This document shows, in pieces, positions 25,376 to 35,380 of a stretch of DNA of 64,000 bases. The first letter of the stretch is position 1. Each line of letters opens with the position of its first letter. The notes beneath the pieces were generated by a model. It had not been told where the DNA came from. It did no database searches and was given only the letters and a program-made list of their open reading frames with translations. This stretch comes from CAYSYM01 sp964435115 (GTDB lineage: Bacteria; Chloroflexota; UBA6077; CF-72): positions 1-64,000 of the forward strand of contig CAYSYM010000014.1 in assembly GCA_964435115.1 (NCBI GenBank). Direction: 5' to 3'. The position numbers and the translations under genes were made by a program.

Positions 25376-26584
25376 CTACGCGGCGCCGAGGAGCTCCTCG
25401 TACAGGCCCTCGGTGTCGCCGACCATCTTCTCGATGGAGAAGCACCGCTGGAGCCGCTCGCGGCCCGCGCTCCCGAGGGCTGACGCGCGTTCGGCGTCCA
25501 GGGCCAGCGCCGCGAGCGCGTCGGCCAGGGCGACCGGGTCGCCTGGGGGCACGAGCAGCCCCGTCTCGCCGTCCACGACGACCTCCGGGATCGTCGCCAC
25601 TCTCGACGCGACGATCGGCCGGCCGGCTGCCATCGCCTCCAGGAGCACAATGCCAAAGCCTTCCCAGATGGACGGCATGGCGAAGACGTCGATGGCCTGC
25701 ATGATCGCGGCCACGTCGCGCCGCGCGCCGAGGACGTGCACGCGGTCGGCGACCCCCAGCTCCTGCGCCAACTCGCGGAAGAACCCCTCGAGGTCGCCGG
25801 CGCCGACGATGGCAAGGTGCGCCCGCGGCACCTGCTCGAGGAGCAGCGGCATGGCGCGCACCAGGTGGCGCTGGCCCTTCTGCGGCGCCAGCCGCCCCAC
25901 GTTGCCCACCAGGTAGACGTCCGCCCCGACGCCCAGCTCGTGCCGCACGCGGGCGCGAGCGCGCTGCGCCCCGGCGGCGTCTTCGGGCTCCAGCCCGTGG
26001 TAGACCCGCCTGACCCGCCGGACGTCGCGCACGCCGCGAGCGATGGTGAAACGGGCGACGTGGTCGGAGATGGCGATGATCATGTCCTGGCGCGCCGAGA
26101 TCAGGTAGTGGAGCGTGCCGATGAGCGGGTGCAGGAAGAAGCGGTCGTCGTTGTGGCGGGTCGAGACGAGGTGCAGGCGCTCGCCGCCCAGGCGTATGGC
26201 GGCCAGGCAGCCATACACGTCGGCACGAAAAAGGTGGGAGTGGAGGATGTGGTAGGAGCCGGCGCGGACGAGGCCGACCAGGCGCAGCAGGGCTGCGAGA
26301 TCGACGCGCCAGCGCGCGTTGAGGCGATGGACCCTGATCCCCGCATCTTCGAACAGGGGGACGAGGTCGCCGCCCCAGCCCAGGACGGCCACCTCCATCG
26401 TGAAGCGACGCCGGTCCACATGGCGAGCGAGGGCGAGGAGGTGGTTCTCGGCTCCGCCCCGGTCGAGCGACGTAATGAGGTGGAGCACGCGAATCGGTCG
26501 AAGTGAGGAATCGGCGCGGTCGGCGGTGACCTCGGCGTCGTCCGGGATCGACGTGGCGCCCATGGAGGCGGCGGTGCTGCTCAC
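25376..26584 (-). CDS. Family 4 glycosyltransferase (GT-B)
   Basis: A 402-residue GT4 protein. The first 30 residues are low-complexity, then IRVLHLITSLDRGGAENHLLAL gives the classic N-domain GG-E motif. Later come VGNVGRLAPQKGQRHLVRAM, HVLGARRDVAAIMQAIDVF and the E-x7-E block PSIWEGFGIVLLEAMAAGRPIVA. This is the common retaining transferase of EPS and capsule clusters. The start may be GTG 26584 or an ATG at 26563. It is divergent from asnB. Confidence 0.85.
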   Translation of the reverse strand: MSSTAASMGATSIPDDAEVTADRADSSLRPIRVLHLITSLDRGGAENHLLALARHVDRRRFTMEVAVLGWGGDLVPLFEDAGIRVHRLNARWRVDLAALLRLVGLVRAGSYHILHSHLFRADVYGCLAAIRLGGERLHLVSTRHNDDRFFLHPLIGTLHYLISARQDMIIAISDHVARFTIARGVRDVRRVRRVYHGLEPEDAAGAQRARARVRHELGVGADVYLVGNVGRLAPQKGQRHLVRAMPLLLEQVPRAHLAIVGAGDLEGFFRELAQELGVADRVHVLGARRDVAAIMQAIDVFAMPSIWEGFGIVLLEAMAAGRPIVASRVATIPEVVVDGETGLLVPPGDPVALADALAALALDAERASALGSAGRERLQRCFSIEKMVGDTEGLYEELLGAA

Positions 26585-26879
26585 GGGTGGCTCGCGCGAA
26601 GCATGGGGGCCAACGTTCGGTGCGCTCAGACTCAGGTCGAGCCCCCGTGCTCCGCCCTCTCACGAGGGAGCGCGAAGCGCTCAGGCGCGGGCGGTCGGAC
26701 GCTCGCGAAGGAGACCTGCATGGTGGTAGGGCGACGGTCCGCCGGCGTCGCTTCCAGCCGGGCGACACCCGTGCCGCGGCCCGCCGCGGGCTATTCTAGT
26801 CGCTGGCCCACCTGCTCGGCCGCCTGGAACGGGGGATCGCGGAGCGCGTACAGTCGGGCGGAACGGAGGGCTCGGCTCC

Positions 26880-28802
26880 ATGTGTGGCATCGCGGGGTTC
26901 GCGGGGTCGCTGCGCGCCAGGGCTGGCCGTGGCGTGCTGGAGCAGATGAACGGGGCGCTGCGCCACCGGGGCCCGGACGGCGAGGGGTATTACCTCGACG
27001 ACGACGTGGGTCTGGCGATGCGTCGCCTGGCGATCATCGACGTCGCCGGCGGCAGCCAGCCGATCTTCGGCGAGGATGGCACGGCGTGCGTCGTGCTGAA
27101 TGGCGAGATCTACAACTTCCAGGACCTGCGCGACATCCTGGAGCGACGCGGCCATCGGTTCGCCACCAGCAGCGACACCGAGGCGGTCGTCCACGCCTAC
27201 GAGGAGTACGGGCCTGACTGCGTACAGCACCTGTGGGGCATGTTTGCCCTGGCCGTCTGGGACCGTCGCGCCAGGCGCCTCCTGCTCGCGCGCGACCGGC
27301 TGGGGAAGAAGCCGCTCGTGTACCACGCCGCCCCGGACGGCGGGATCGCCTTCGCCTCAGAGTTCCAGGCGCTCTTCGGCCACCCGGCCGTTCCGCGCGA
27401 CGTGGATCCTCGCGCCATCGACGACTACCTGACGTACACGTACGTCCCGTCGCCGCGCACGGCCTACACGGCGGTCCACAAGCTGCAGCCGGGGCACCGC
27501 CTGGTCTGGGAGCCGGGCACGATCAGCGTCCAGTCCTACTGGCAGCTCCGGTTCTCGGAGAAGCTGGCTCTCTCAGAGGACGAGGCGATCGGGCAGTTCT
27601 CGGCGCTCTTTCGTGACGCGGTCCGTCGACGGCTCATCTCGGACGTCCCGCTGGGGGCGTTCCTGAGTGGCGGGATGGACTCCAGCTCGGTCGTGGCGGA
27701 GATGGCCGCGCTGTCGTCGGGGCCGGTGAAGACCTTCTCGATCGGGTTCGGCGAGCAGGACTTCGACGAGCTGAGGTATGCCCGCCAGGTTGCCGAGCGG
27801 TTCGGGACGGAGCACCACGAGCTGGTCCTGGAGCCGCACGCGCTCGACGTCCTGCCGCAGCTCGTGCGCCACTACGGGGAGCCCTACGCCGATTCTTCCG
27901 CGGTGCCCACGTACTACGTGTCCAAGCTGACGCGCCAGCTCGTCACCGTGGCGCTCAACGGAGATGGCGGCGACGAGCTGCTGGCGGGCTACGACCGGCA
28001 TTGGGCGGCGCGGGCAGCGGCCCGGTACGACCGCGTCCCCGGCTTCGTCCGCCACGGCCTGGTCCACCCGGTGGTTCGCCTCCTGCCGGAGCCTGGCAAG
28101 TCGCACAAGCTCCTCAGGCGCGTGCGGCGTTTCATGCTGGCAGCGCACATGGCGCCAGTCGAGCGGTACCTGCGCTGGGTGGGGCTCTTCGGCGCGGGCG
28201 AGAAGGAGCGCCTGTACACGGACGACTTCCAGGCCGCCCTGAACGGGAACGACTCGCAGCGCTGGCTGCAGCAGGCGATCGCCGCCGAGCCGCACCTGCA
28301 CCCGGTCGAGCAGGTGCAGCGCGCGGACACCCTGATGTACCTCCCGGACGACCTGCTGGTGAAGGTGGACATCGCCAGCATGGCCAACTCGCTGGAGGCG
28401 CGCTCGCCCTTCCTGGACCACCGGCTGGTGGAGTTCTGCGCGGCCCTGCCGCCTGCCTTCAAGCTGCGCGGACGCACCTCCAAGTGGCTGCTGCGGCGGG
28501 TGATGCGACACCGGCTGCCCGAGCCGATTCTGACCCGGCCGAAGATGGGGTTCGGCGTCCCCGTGGGGGAGTGGCTGCGGGGCGAGCTGCGGCCGCTGCT
28601 CGAAGACACCGTCCTCTCCGAGCGTGCCTTCGCCCGCGGGTACTTCCGCGAAGCAGCGGTTCGGGCGCTGGTGGACGAGCACCTGTCCGGGCGAGCGGAC
28701 CTGCGCAGCCACGTGTGGACGCTGCTGATGCTGGAGCTGTGGTTCCGGGCCTTCGTGGACGCGGCGCCTCAGGCGGCTGGAGAGGCGGCCGCCGTGTGCT
28801 GA
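26880..28802 (+). CDS. asnB: AsnB-type asparagine synthase (glutamine amidotransferase)
   Basis: A 640-residue two-domain enzyme. Cys2 in MCGIAGFAG is the glutaminase nucleophile, with LNGEIYNFQDL and SDTEAVVHAYEEYG typical of the Ntn domain. The synthetase domain has the ATP pyrophosphatase loop SGGMDSSSV (about 268-276) and a second ATP site NGDGGDELLAGYDRH. AsnB-like proteins in polysaccharide loci often amidate sugar acids instead of aspartate, and the window holds a second, diverged AsnB and a nucleotide-sugar 6-dehydrogenase. A GGAGGG site precedes the ATG. Amidation of a uronate is inferred from context only. Confidence 0.85.
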   Translation: MCGIAGFAGSLRARAGRGVLEQMNGALRHRGPDGEGYYLDDDVGLAMRRLAIIDVAGGSQPIFGEDGTACVVLNGEIYNFQDLRDILERRGHRFATSSDTEAVVHAYEEYGPDCVQHLWGMFALAVWDRRARRLLLARDRLGKKPLVYHAAPDGGIAFASEFQALFGHPAVPRDVDPRAIDDYLTYTYVPSPRTAYTAVHKLQPGHRLVWEPGTISVQSYWQLRFSEKLALSEDEAIGQFSALFRDAVRRRLISDVPLGAFLSGGMDSSSVVAEMAALSSGPVKTFSIGFGEQDFDELRYARQVAERFGTEHHELVLEPHALDVLPQLVRHYGEPYADSSAVPTYYVSKLTRQLVTVALNGDGGDELLAGYDRHWAARAAARYDRVPGFVRHGLVHPVVRLLPEPGKSHKLLRRVRRFMLAAHMAPVERYLRWVGLFGAGEKERLYTDDFQAALNGNDSQRWLQQAIAAEPHLHPVEQVQRADTLMYLPDDLLVKVDIASMANSLEARSPFLDHRLVEFCAALPPAFKLRGRTSKWLLRRVMRHRLPEPILTRPKMGFGVPVGEWLRGELRPLLEDTVLSERAFARGYFREAAVRALVDEHLSGRADLRSHVWTLLMLELWFRAFVDAAPQAAGEAAAVC

Positions 28803-28811
28803 CACGGACCC

Positions 28812-28824
28812 GCGGCTCAGCCGC
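28812..28824. terminator. Short hairpin between convergent genes
   Basis: GCGGC-TCA-GCCGC, a five-pair stem 10 bases after the asnB stop and overlapping the stop of the convergent minus-strand gene. Weak, but positioned as a shared terminator. Confidence 0.35.
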
Positions 28825-29392
28825 AGGCGCCTGCCGGCGGTGGGGCGGGCACACCCCACGCCTGGGCTGCGTCCACCCAGTCCGCCCGCGCGCGGCTGCG
28901 CAGCGGCGCGATCGAGCTGCCATCGTCGTCGGGTGCGAACTGGTCAATCCGCCGCCGGTAGGCGACCAGCGTCTCGGCGGCGGCGCTGAGCTGCGTGGCA
29001 GCTTCGGCCGCCGCCCGCCGCGCGCGCCACAGCGCCGGGTCGGGCGTCGCGCGCGAGATCGCGGCCGCCAGTGTGGCCGCGCGCCCAGGGAGGGCGTAGA
29101 CGCGCGCGGTGGCTGCCTGCCAGGCGCTCGGCGACGGGGGCTCCCGGGCCGGCGCGCCGGGCGGCTGGCCCTCCGCACGCTTCACGTTCGCCGAGCGGAA
29201 GGCGGCGTACTGGTCGAACACGCAGAGTGACTCGAGCCCGCTCAGTACGATGGCGCGTGCCTCCGCGTTCCACGCATCTTGCTCGGGGATCGGCGCGGTC
29301 GGCGCGATCGGCGGAGCCGCGCGGGCTGCCGGCCGGGCGCAGGCGCCCGCCGTGAGCGCGAACAGGCCGGCGATCAGCTCCCGCCGCCGCAC
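28817..29392 (-). CDS. Exported hypothetical protein, Tat/lipoprotein-like signal
   Basis: A 191-residue protein starting MRRRELIAGLFALTAGACARP. The RR-pair and hydrophobic core resemble a twin-arginine signal, and AGAC is a possible lipobox. The mature part is Ala- and Arg-rich with several short helices and no recognised domain. The GTG at 29392 follows the epimerase stop by 11 bases, so it probably belongs to the same transcript. Function unknown; location suggests a cell-surface role in glycan assembly. Confidence 0.5.
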   Translation of the reverse strand: MRRRELIAGLFALTAGACARPAARAAPPIAPTAPIPEQDAWNAEARAIVLSGLESLCVFDQYAAFRSANVKRAEGQPPGAPAREPPSPSAWQAATARVYALPGRAATLAAAISRATPDPALWRARRAAAEAATQLSAAAETLVAYRRRIDQFAPDDDGSSIAPLRSRARADWVDAAQAWGVPAPPPAGACG

Positions 29393-29403
29393 GCCGTCCG
29401 ACG

Positions 29404-30456
<1,053 letters not shown>

Positions 30457-30568
30457 TCAACCGCTGGCGCATGGGCTGTGGCGGGCGAAACGGCGTGAGT
30501 GTAGTGCCCCGGCTGGGCTCGGCCGCAACACACGTCCCCCACTCCATGCCCTACCCTCTCCCCAACGT

Positions 30569-31117
30569 ATGCGACCCCCCAACCGCCACACCGCCATGGT
30601 GGCGAGTGCCGCGGCCGTTCTCACGCTGGCCCTGGCCGGCTGCGCTGGCTCGCTCACCGCCACGGCGAAGGGCGATGCGGGGGCCGGCCAGCCCGGCTCG
30701 GAGGCCGTCCCGGTGCGCACGGCCGAAGCGCTGGTGCGGCGCCTCCTGGACAACAGCGCCACGCCGACGCCAGCTCCTACCGCGACCCCCCTCCCGCGGC
30801 CTACCTGCCCGGGCGCGATCTGGTGGTTCGACGCGGGGAACTACGCCGGCACGCTGGCCACGGTGGAGGGGCGCGTGAGCGAGGCGCGGCGCGTCGAAGC
30901 CGGCGGCCAGCAGCTCCTGGTGCTCAGCCTCGGCCAGCGGTTCCCGGATCCGAACCGGGTGGAGGTGCGGCTCCCCGGGGACGGGGGTGGCATCGCCCCG
31001 CTAGGTCCGGACGCGTACGTGGGCCAGACGGTGTGCGCCACCGGACGCGTCGAGCTGGACCAGGCGCTGCCGACGCTCGCACTCGGATCGGACAGCGACA
31101 TCCGGCTCGCACCGTAG
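30569..31117 (+). CDS. Small lipoprotein with OB-like beta domain
   Basis: A 182-residue protein with a lipoprotein signal (VLTLALAGC lipobox). After a Pro/Thr-rich linker (PTPAPTATPLPRPTC) there is a compact beta-rich domain with GTLATVEGRVSEARRV and GQTVCATGRVEL, resembling OB-fold single-stranded-DNA-binding-like or NlpA-type extracellular domains. ATG 30569 is the natural start; a second ATG at 30596 is possible. No enzyme motif. It lies between two minus-strand glycan genes, divergent from the epimerase. Confidence 0.55.
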   Translation: MRPPNRHTAMVASAAAVLTLALAGCAGSLTATAKGDAGAGQPGSEAVPVRTAEALVRRLLDNSATPTPAPTATPLPRPTCPGAIWWFDAGNYAGTLATVEGRVSEARRVEAGGQQLLVLSLGQRFPDPNRVEVRLPGDGGGIAPLGPDAYVGQTVCATGRVELDQALPTLALGSDSDIRLAP

Positions 31118-31128
31118 CAGCGCGTCCC

Positions 31129-31171
31129 GGCGTGGCTCAGGCCTGTTCCCCGGCCGTCACTCCGCCACGCC
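31129..31171. terminator. Hairpin between convergent genes
   Basis: GGCGTGGC (31129-31136) pairs over eight bases with GCCACGCC (31164-31171), with an inner GGCC/GGCC match in the 27-base loop. It spans the gap and the 3' end of the convergent GT4 gene and could terminate both. Confidence 0.5.
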
Positions 31172-32329
31172 CGTCTGGGCCCCGGGCGCGAACGCCGCCC
31201 TGGCGAGCATGCCCTGGTAGAACTGCTCCAGCCGCTGGGCGAGCCGCTGGAAGTGGAAGCGCTCGCGCACAAGCTGCCGCCCCGCGCCGCCCAGGCGGGA
31301 TCCCACCTCGGGGTGTTCAAGCAGGAACACGATCTGCTCCGCGAGCGCCGCCGTATCGCCGTTGGGGACGAGCAGCCCGGTCGCCCCGTCGGCCAGTGCC
31401 AGCTTCACGTCTTCCGTGTCGAACGCGACCACGGGCTTGCCGAGCGCCAGCGCCTCAAGCACGGTGATCCCGACGTACCCCTCGACGATGCCCGGCTTCA
31501 CGTACACGTCGGTCGCCGAGAGGAGCCGCGAGATGTCGTCCCGCACGCCCGTCAGGACGAGCCGACCGGCCAGGCCGTGCGCCTGTGCGTGGCGTTCGAG
31601 CTCGACCCGTAGGTCGCCCTGGCCGACGACGAGGAAGCGGGCGTTCGGGACGCGCGCGGCGACGAGAGCGGCCGCGTCGATGAACAGCTCGTGGCTCTTG
31701 CGCGGGTGGAGCGCGCCGATCGTGGAGACGATGCATGTCTCGGCGTCGAAGCCGAACTCCTCGCGCACCGAGATCCGGTCGTCGGGCGAGGCGACGAAGG
31801 CGTCCACGTCGAGCCCGACGAAGCTGAAGTCCACCAGATCGTCGTCACGCACCCAGACGCGCTTCAGGTGGCGGCGGATCTCGGGCGAGATCACCAGGAT
31901 CTTCTCGGCGCCCAGCGTGAGCACCCAGTTGCGCAGCCAGGTGGTGACGGCCAGCTCGCGGGGCGAGTTCTGCAGCCCCATCGGCGAGCTGACGAGGTGA
32001 GTATGGCTCTCGCCGTTCCGCGCGGCCGGCCGGAGCGCGAGGTTGACCGCGACCGACGCGGTGGCAGAGAAGGAGTGGATGAGGTCGATCTGCTCCGCTC
32101 TGACCAGGCGGCGGATCGTGCGCGCCGAGTGGAGGATGCCGCCCGGGGACGTGGCAAGCGGAGCCCTGACGTGGGGCGTGCCGTTCCGGTCCAGCTCGCC
32201 GACCAGGTACCCACCGGAGGAGACTACCCAGATGCGGTGGCCGCGCTGCTGGAGCTCGTGCGAGAGCGCGACGACGCTCCGCTCGATGCCGCCGACGTCC
32301 ATCGTCTTGGACGCGAGGAGAATTCTCAA
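31157..32329 (-). CDS. Family 4 glycosyltransferase (GT-B)
   Basis: A 390-residue GT4 enzyme: RILLASKTMDVGGIERSVVAL with the GG-E motif, VISPEIRRHLKRV, IGALHPRKSHELFIDAA and an E-x7-E type block IVEGYVGITVLEALALGKPVVAFDTED (Glu in VEGYVGITVLE). The start appears to be TTG 32329, giving the usual N-terminal strand; no better ATG or GTG is near. It adds a sugar to a lipid- or protein-linked glycan. Its 3' end is convergent with the small lipoprotein gene. Confidence 0.8.
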   Translation of the reverse strand: MRILLASKTMDVGGIERSVVALSHELQQRGHRIWVVSSGGYLVGELDRNGTPHVRAPLATSPGGILHSARTIRRLVRAEQIDLIHSFSATASVAVNLALRPAARNGESHTHLVSSPMGLQNSPRELAVTTWLRNWVLTLGAEKILVISPEIRRHLKRVWVRDDDLVDFSFVGLDVDAFVASPDDRISVREEFGFDAETCIVSTIGALHPRKSHELFIDAAALVAARVPNARFLVVGQGDLRVELERHAQAHGLAGRLVLTGVRDDISRLLSATDVYVKPGIVEGYVGITVLEALALGKPVVAFDTEDVKLALADGATGLLVPNGDTAALAEQIVFLLEHPEVGSRLGGAGRQLVRERFHFQRLAQRLEQFYQGMLARAAFAPGAQTGVAE

Positions 32330-32609
32330 TCCTCAGTCACCCTAGGCCTATGCGCTTCGCGCCTATTCTTCCAGAGTGCGAAGCACGTGCATCGCTTCAG
32401 CTCGCGGAACAGCGGTGGAGGCGCCAGCCGGCGCGGAGCCAGTCGCGCCTCTGCCCGGGCATGCCGGTCGCGCCGGTGGACGGGCTGCTCTCTGGAGCCT
32501 GGATGCTGAGCGCGTAGGCCCAAGTGTGGCACGGATCGGGGCGAGCGTGGTCCACGTGCGGAGCACCCACCCAGCGACAACTCCGGCGGCGGGCGGCCCA
32601 GGCGAGCCA

Positions 32610-34112
32610 TTATACGGGCGCACCTTCGACCTCCCGCCGGTCCGCGGGCCCGACCTCTCGCTGGGCGGAGGATGCGCGCGCCTCCACGCGACCGCGCGCG
32701 GACAGCACGTTGGCCGCGGCTACGCCGAGCAGAAACAGCGCCAGCGGCTGGACCTGCATCAGCAGCCGGGTCGCGGAGGTCTGCACCTGGAGCGCTGGCG
32801 ACGACCCGGTAACGAGGAACGCGGCGAAGGTCGCGCCGAGCTGCGCGAGCACTACCAGTGCCAGGAACCGCCACGGGGCGCGCAGCAGCGTCGCGCCGAG
32901 GGTGGCAGCGCCGACGACCACGACGACCCACCCTCCGCCGGTGCGGACCCCGCCGAGCACAGCCAGCAGGGCGCGTACGACCTCGCCGATGGCGTCCACC
33001 CGCAGCGCGCTGATGTGCTCCCCCGTCACCTCGATTCCGCGCAGGTTGCGGAACAGGGTCCACGGGAGGGAGAGCAGGAATGCGCCGCCCGCGTAGACGG
33101 CCGGGGCGCGCAGCGCGGACCACCGGCTGGTTCGAGCGGCCAGACCCTCAAGCAGGAGGATGCTGGCGATCAGCGCCACCCGGAAGAGGCCTTCGTACTT
33201 GCTCAGCGCCGCTCCTCCGGCGAAGAGCGCGGCGATCAGCAGCCAGGCAGCGCTCGGCGTGGCACGCTTCGGCGCAAGGTCGCCCAGCACGTGGGCCTGT
33301 TCGGGCACGTGTCGCAGGTCTGCCGCTCGCGTCCACTCGAAGAGGGCGAGCACGCTCAGGGAGAGGTAGGCGGTGAGGATGAGGTCGGCCTGGCCGGTCC
33401 AGAAGCTCTCGAGGAGCTGGGTGGTCCCTAGCAGGATGCCTGCGGCGACATACGGAGCCACCCGCGGCTCTCTCAGGACGAGGCGCGCGTGCCACGCGGC
33501 GCAGACGATGAAGGCCGACCCCAGGAGTGCCCAGATGACCTTGACCTGGTCGATGGCCGCCGCGCCGCGGTGCAGGTAGAACCACGCTTCAAGCAGCGGC
33601 ACGAGGGGCGGGTAGTAGGAGTGCGCGCTCGGCACGTCGACGATCGTGGCGGCGAGGAAGAAGGCCTTCGCTTTCAGCCCCCAGTGTGAGTAGGCGTCCC
33701 ACCCGGCCTCGGGCACGAGCGTCGACCGGAGGGTCGCTCCAGCGAGGACGGCCGCGAGTGCGAGCCAGCCCAACCGACTGGGCAAAGGGGGCCAGCCGCG
33801 GCCGCCCGGTCTGGCCAGGGCGGGCGGCGGATCCACCCCTGGCGTGCGGCGCGCCAGGAACCGCAGGCCGAGCGCTGCTCCGGATGCCACCAGCAGCGTG
33901 CCGGGGATGAACCGGAACGGAACCCTGGCCAGGGCCTGCAGCAACAGCGCGACTGCCACCAGCAGGGCGCCGACGAGCAGCCACAGCGCGAGGCGCACGC
34001 CGAGCGGCGCCCGCTCGCCGCCCGGCCAGTCCAGCCCACTCAGCCTGCCCAGCCCCAGCCATTCGAGGGTGACCAGGAGGAGCGCCAGGCCGGCGCCGGC
34101 GTCGAGGCTCAT
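32610..34112 (-). CDS. GT-C membrane glycosyltransferase (GT39/ArnT-like)
   Basis: A 500-residue polytopic protein with about 12 hydrophobic segments. EAGWDAYSHWGLKAKAFF is a GT-C first-loop signature (the acidic residue before AYSHW, like the DxD/DAYxHW of oligosaccharide/PMT-type transferases), followed by SYYPPLVPLLEAWFY. A long C-terminal extracytoplasmic tail is absent. It starts ATG inside the stop of the preceding 149-residue gene (ATGA), so they are translationally coupled. It is expected to transfer a sugar from a polyprenyl phosphate donor at the outer membrane face. Confidence 0.65.
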   Translation of the reverse strand: MSLDAGAGLALLLVTLEWLGLGRLSGLDWPGGERAPLGVRLALWLLVGALLVAVALLLQALARVPFRFIPGTLLVASGAALGLRFLARRTPGVDPPPALARPGGRGWPPLPSRLGWLALAAVLAGATLRSTLVPEAGWDAYSHWGLKAKAFFLAATIVDVPSAHSYYPPLVPLLEAWFYLHRGAAAIDQVKVIWALLGSAFIVCAAWHARLVLREPRVAPYVAAGILLGTTQLLESFWTGQADLILTAYLSLSVLALFEWTRAADLRHVPEQAHVLGDLAPKRATPSAAWLLIAALFAGGAALSKYEGLFRVALIASILLLEGLAARTSRWSALRAPAVYAGGAFLLSLPWTLFRNLRGIEVTGEHISALRVDAIGEVVRALLAVLGGVRTGGGWVVVVVGAATLGATLLRAPWRFLALVVLAQLGATFAAFLVTGSSPALQVQTSATRLLMQVQPLALFLLGVAAANVLSARGRVEARASSAQREVGPADRREVEGAPV

Positions 34113-34558
34113 GGGCTGTCGACCACGAGGACGAATCGGCGCGCGTCGAGCGCCACCCGGCGGAACCACGGGCGGGGCTGGAGGAGGAAGTAATCCGCCG
34201 GGTAGAGCGCCGCATCGGGCACGACGATGTACTGGGCGCCATTGCGCCGGGCGAGGAGGCGGACCGATGCCTCGTCGGGCAGCCCACTGAGGTCGTCGTA
34301 CCGCCGGGGGTACAGCTCGTAGCGGAGGCGCGGGCCAACTCCGGTCTCGCCCCCGTACGCTCTGGGCTCGACGTAGACGTACGCCGCGCCCTCGGGCACC
34401 ACCTCCAGGGCGAACGGAATGAACGGTCGAACGATCTCCCCTATCGGCACCTCGGCCGGCTCGACCAGCCGTGAGAGTCGGACGAGGCTCAGCGCGCTCC
34501 AGGCTACGACGAAGAGGACGAGCGCGCTCCTGCGCGCCTGGCCGAGCGAGCCGTTCAC
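34109..34558 (-). CDS. Single-pass membrane protein coupled to GT-C gene
   Basis: A 149-residue protein with one N-terminal hydrophobic segment (ALVLFVVAWSALSLVRLS) and an extracytoplasmic domain rich in Tyr/Arg that ends LDARRFVLVVDSP. GTG 34558 is used. The layout of one anchor plus a small outer domain and translational coupling to the GT-C enzyme resembles the detached soluble domain of larger GT-C proteins, so it may be a partner subunit. No known family was recognised. Confidence 0.55.
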   Translation of the reverse strand: MNGSLGQARRSALVLFVVAWSALSLVRLSRLVEPAEVPIGEIVRPFIPFALEVVPEGAAYVYVEPRAYGGETGVGPRLRYELYPRRYDDLSGLPDEASVRLLARRNGAQYIVVPDAALYPADYFLLQPRPWFRRVALDARRFVLVVDSP

Positions 34559-34614
34559 AGGGGGCGAGTCTACAGCCAGACCGCCCCCGGTAGCGTCCGC
34601 GCCGCGCCGTCATC

Positions 34615-34620
34615 TACTAT
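34615..34620 (+). promoter_or_regulatory. -10-like box before the nonulosonate operon
   Basis: TACTAT with ten bases to the GTG at 34631. No -35 match was seen at 16-18 bases upstream. The region also sits just after the divergent gene's start at 34558, so it is likely the promoter side of a divergent pair. Confidence 0.35.
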
Positions 34621-34630
34621 CCCCCGCCTG

Positions 34631-35380
34631 GTGAGGTCCGACGTCGATCGTCCCCGCGTCCTCGCCCTCGTGCCCGCGCGCGGTGGATCCAAGGGCATCC
34701 AGCGCAAGAACGTGCGCCTCCTGGGCGGCCAGCCGGTTGTGGCGTACGCGATCGCCGCCGGCCTCGGCGCCAGCTCGGTGGACCGCGTGGTGTGCTCGAC
34801 GGACGACGCGGAGATCGCGGAGGTCGCACGCGCCTACGGGGCGGACGTCCCGTTCCTCCGTCCGGCGGAGCTGGCCCGGGACGACACGGAGGACTGGCCG
34901 GTCTTCGCCCACGCGCTGCGGTGGCTCGAAGAGCACGAAGGGTGGGTGCCCGACCTCGTCGCCAACCTGCGGCCCACGTCGCCGTTCCGCCGGCCCGAGC
35001 ACGTCGATCGCGCCGTCGAGCTGCTGCTGCGCACTGGGGCCGACTCGGTTAAGTCGGTCTCCCTGGCGCGCCAGCACCCGCACAAGATGTGGACGTTCGC
35101 GCCGAACGGCTCCGACCTGCTGGAGCCGTTCGTGAAGAGCGCCTTCCGCCTCGCGCGCGGGCCTGACGTGCCGCGGGCGCAGCTTGAGCCCGTCTACTGG
35201 CAGAACGGGCTCGTGGATGTGACCCGGCGCGCGGTGATCCTCGATCAGGGGGTTATGATCGGGGCGACGGTCGCCGGGTTGGTCACGGACCCGACGGACG
35301 CGATCGACCTCGACAGCCCGCTGGATCTTGCGTTCGCGGAGCTCGCCATGGCGCATCGGGCCGGGCCGCCCTCGGTATGA
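34631..35380 (+). CDS. neuA: Acylneuraminate cytidylyltransferase (CMP-nonulosonate synthase)
   Basis: A 249-residue nucleotidyltransferase: LALVPARGGSKGIQRKNVRLL is the NeuA/KdsB CTP-binding signature (ARGGSKG...KN), with RPTSPFRRPEHVDRAV later. It activates a nine-carbon or related 2-keto-3-deoxy sugar acid with CMP; length and the spacing to QNGLVDVTRR suit NeuA/LegF-type enzymes more than KdsB. GTG 34631 has no strong ribosome site. It starts a run of genes joined by stop/start overlaps with the NeuB-like synthase three genes downstream. Confidence 0.85.
   Translation: MRSDVDRPRVLALVPARGGSKGIQRKNVRLLGGQPVVAYAIAAGLGASSVDRVVCSTDDAEIAEVARAYGADVPFLRPAELARDDTEDWPVFAHALRWLEEHEGWVPDLVANLRPTSPFRRPEHVDRAVELLLRTGADSVKSVSLARQHPHKMWTFAPNGSDLLEPFVKSAFRLARGPDVPRAQLEPVYWQNGLVDVTRRAVILDQGVMIGATVAGLVTDPTDAIDLDSPLDLAFAELAMAHRAGPPSV

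Noticed and set aside
24861..26768. 635-residue minus-strand open frame
   Set aside because: Arg/Pro/Ala-rich translation without homology, overlapping a clear GT4 gene in another frame and the small membrane gene on the other strand.
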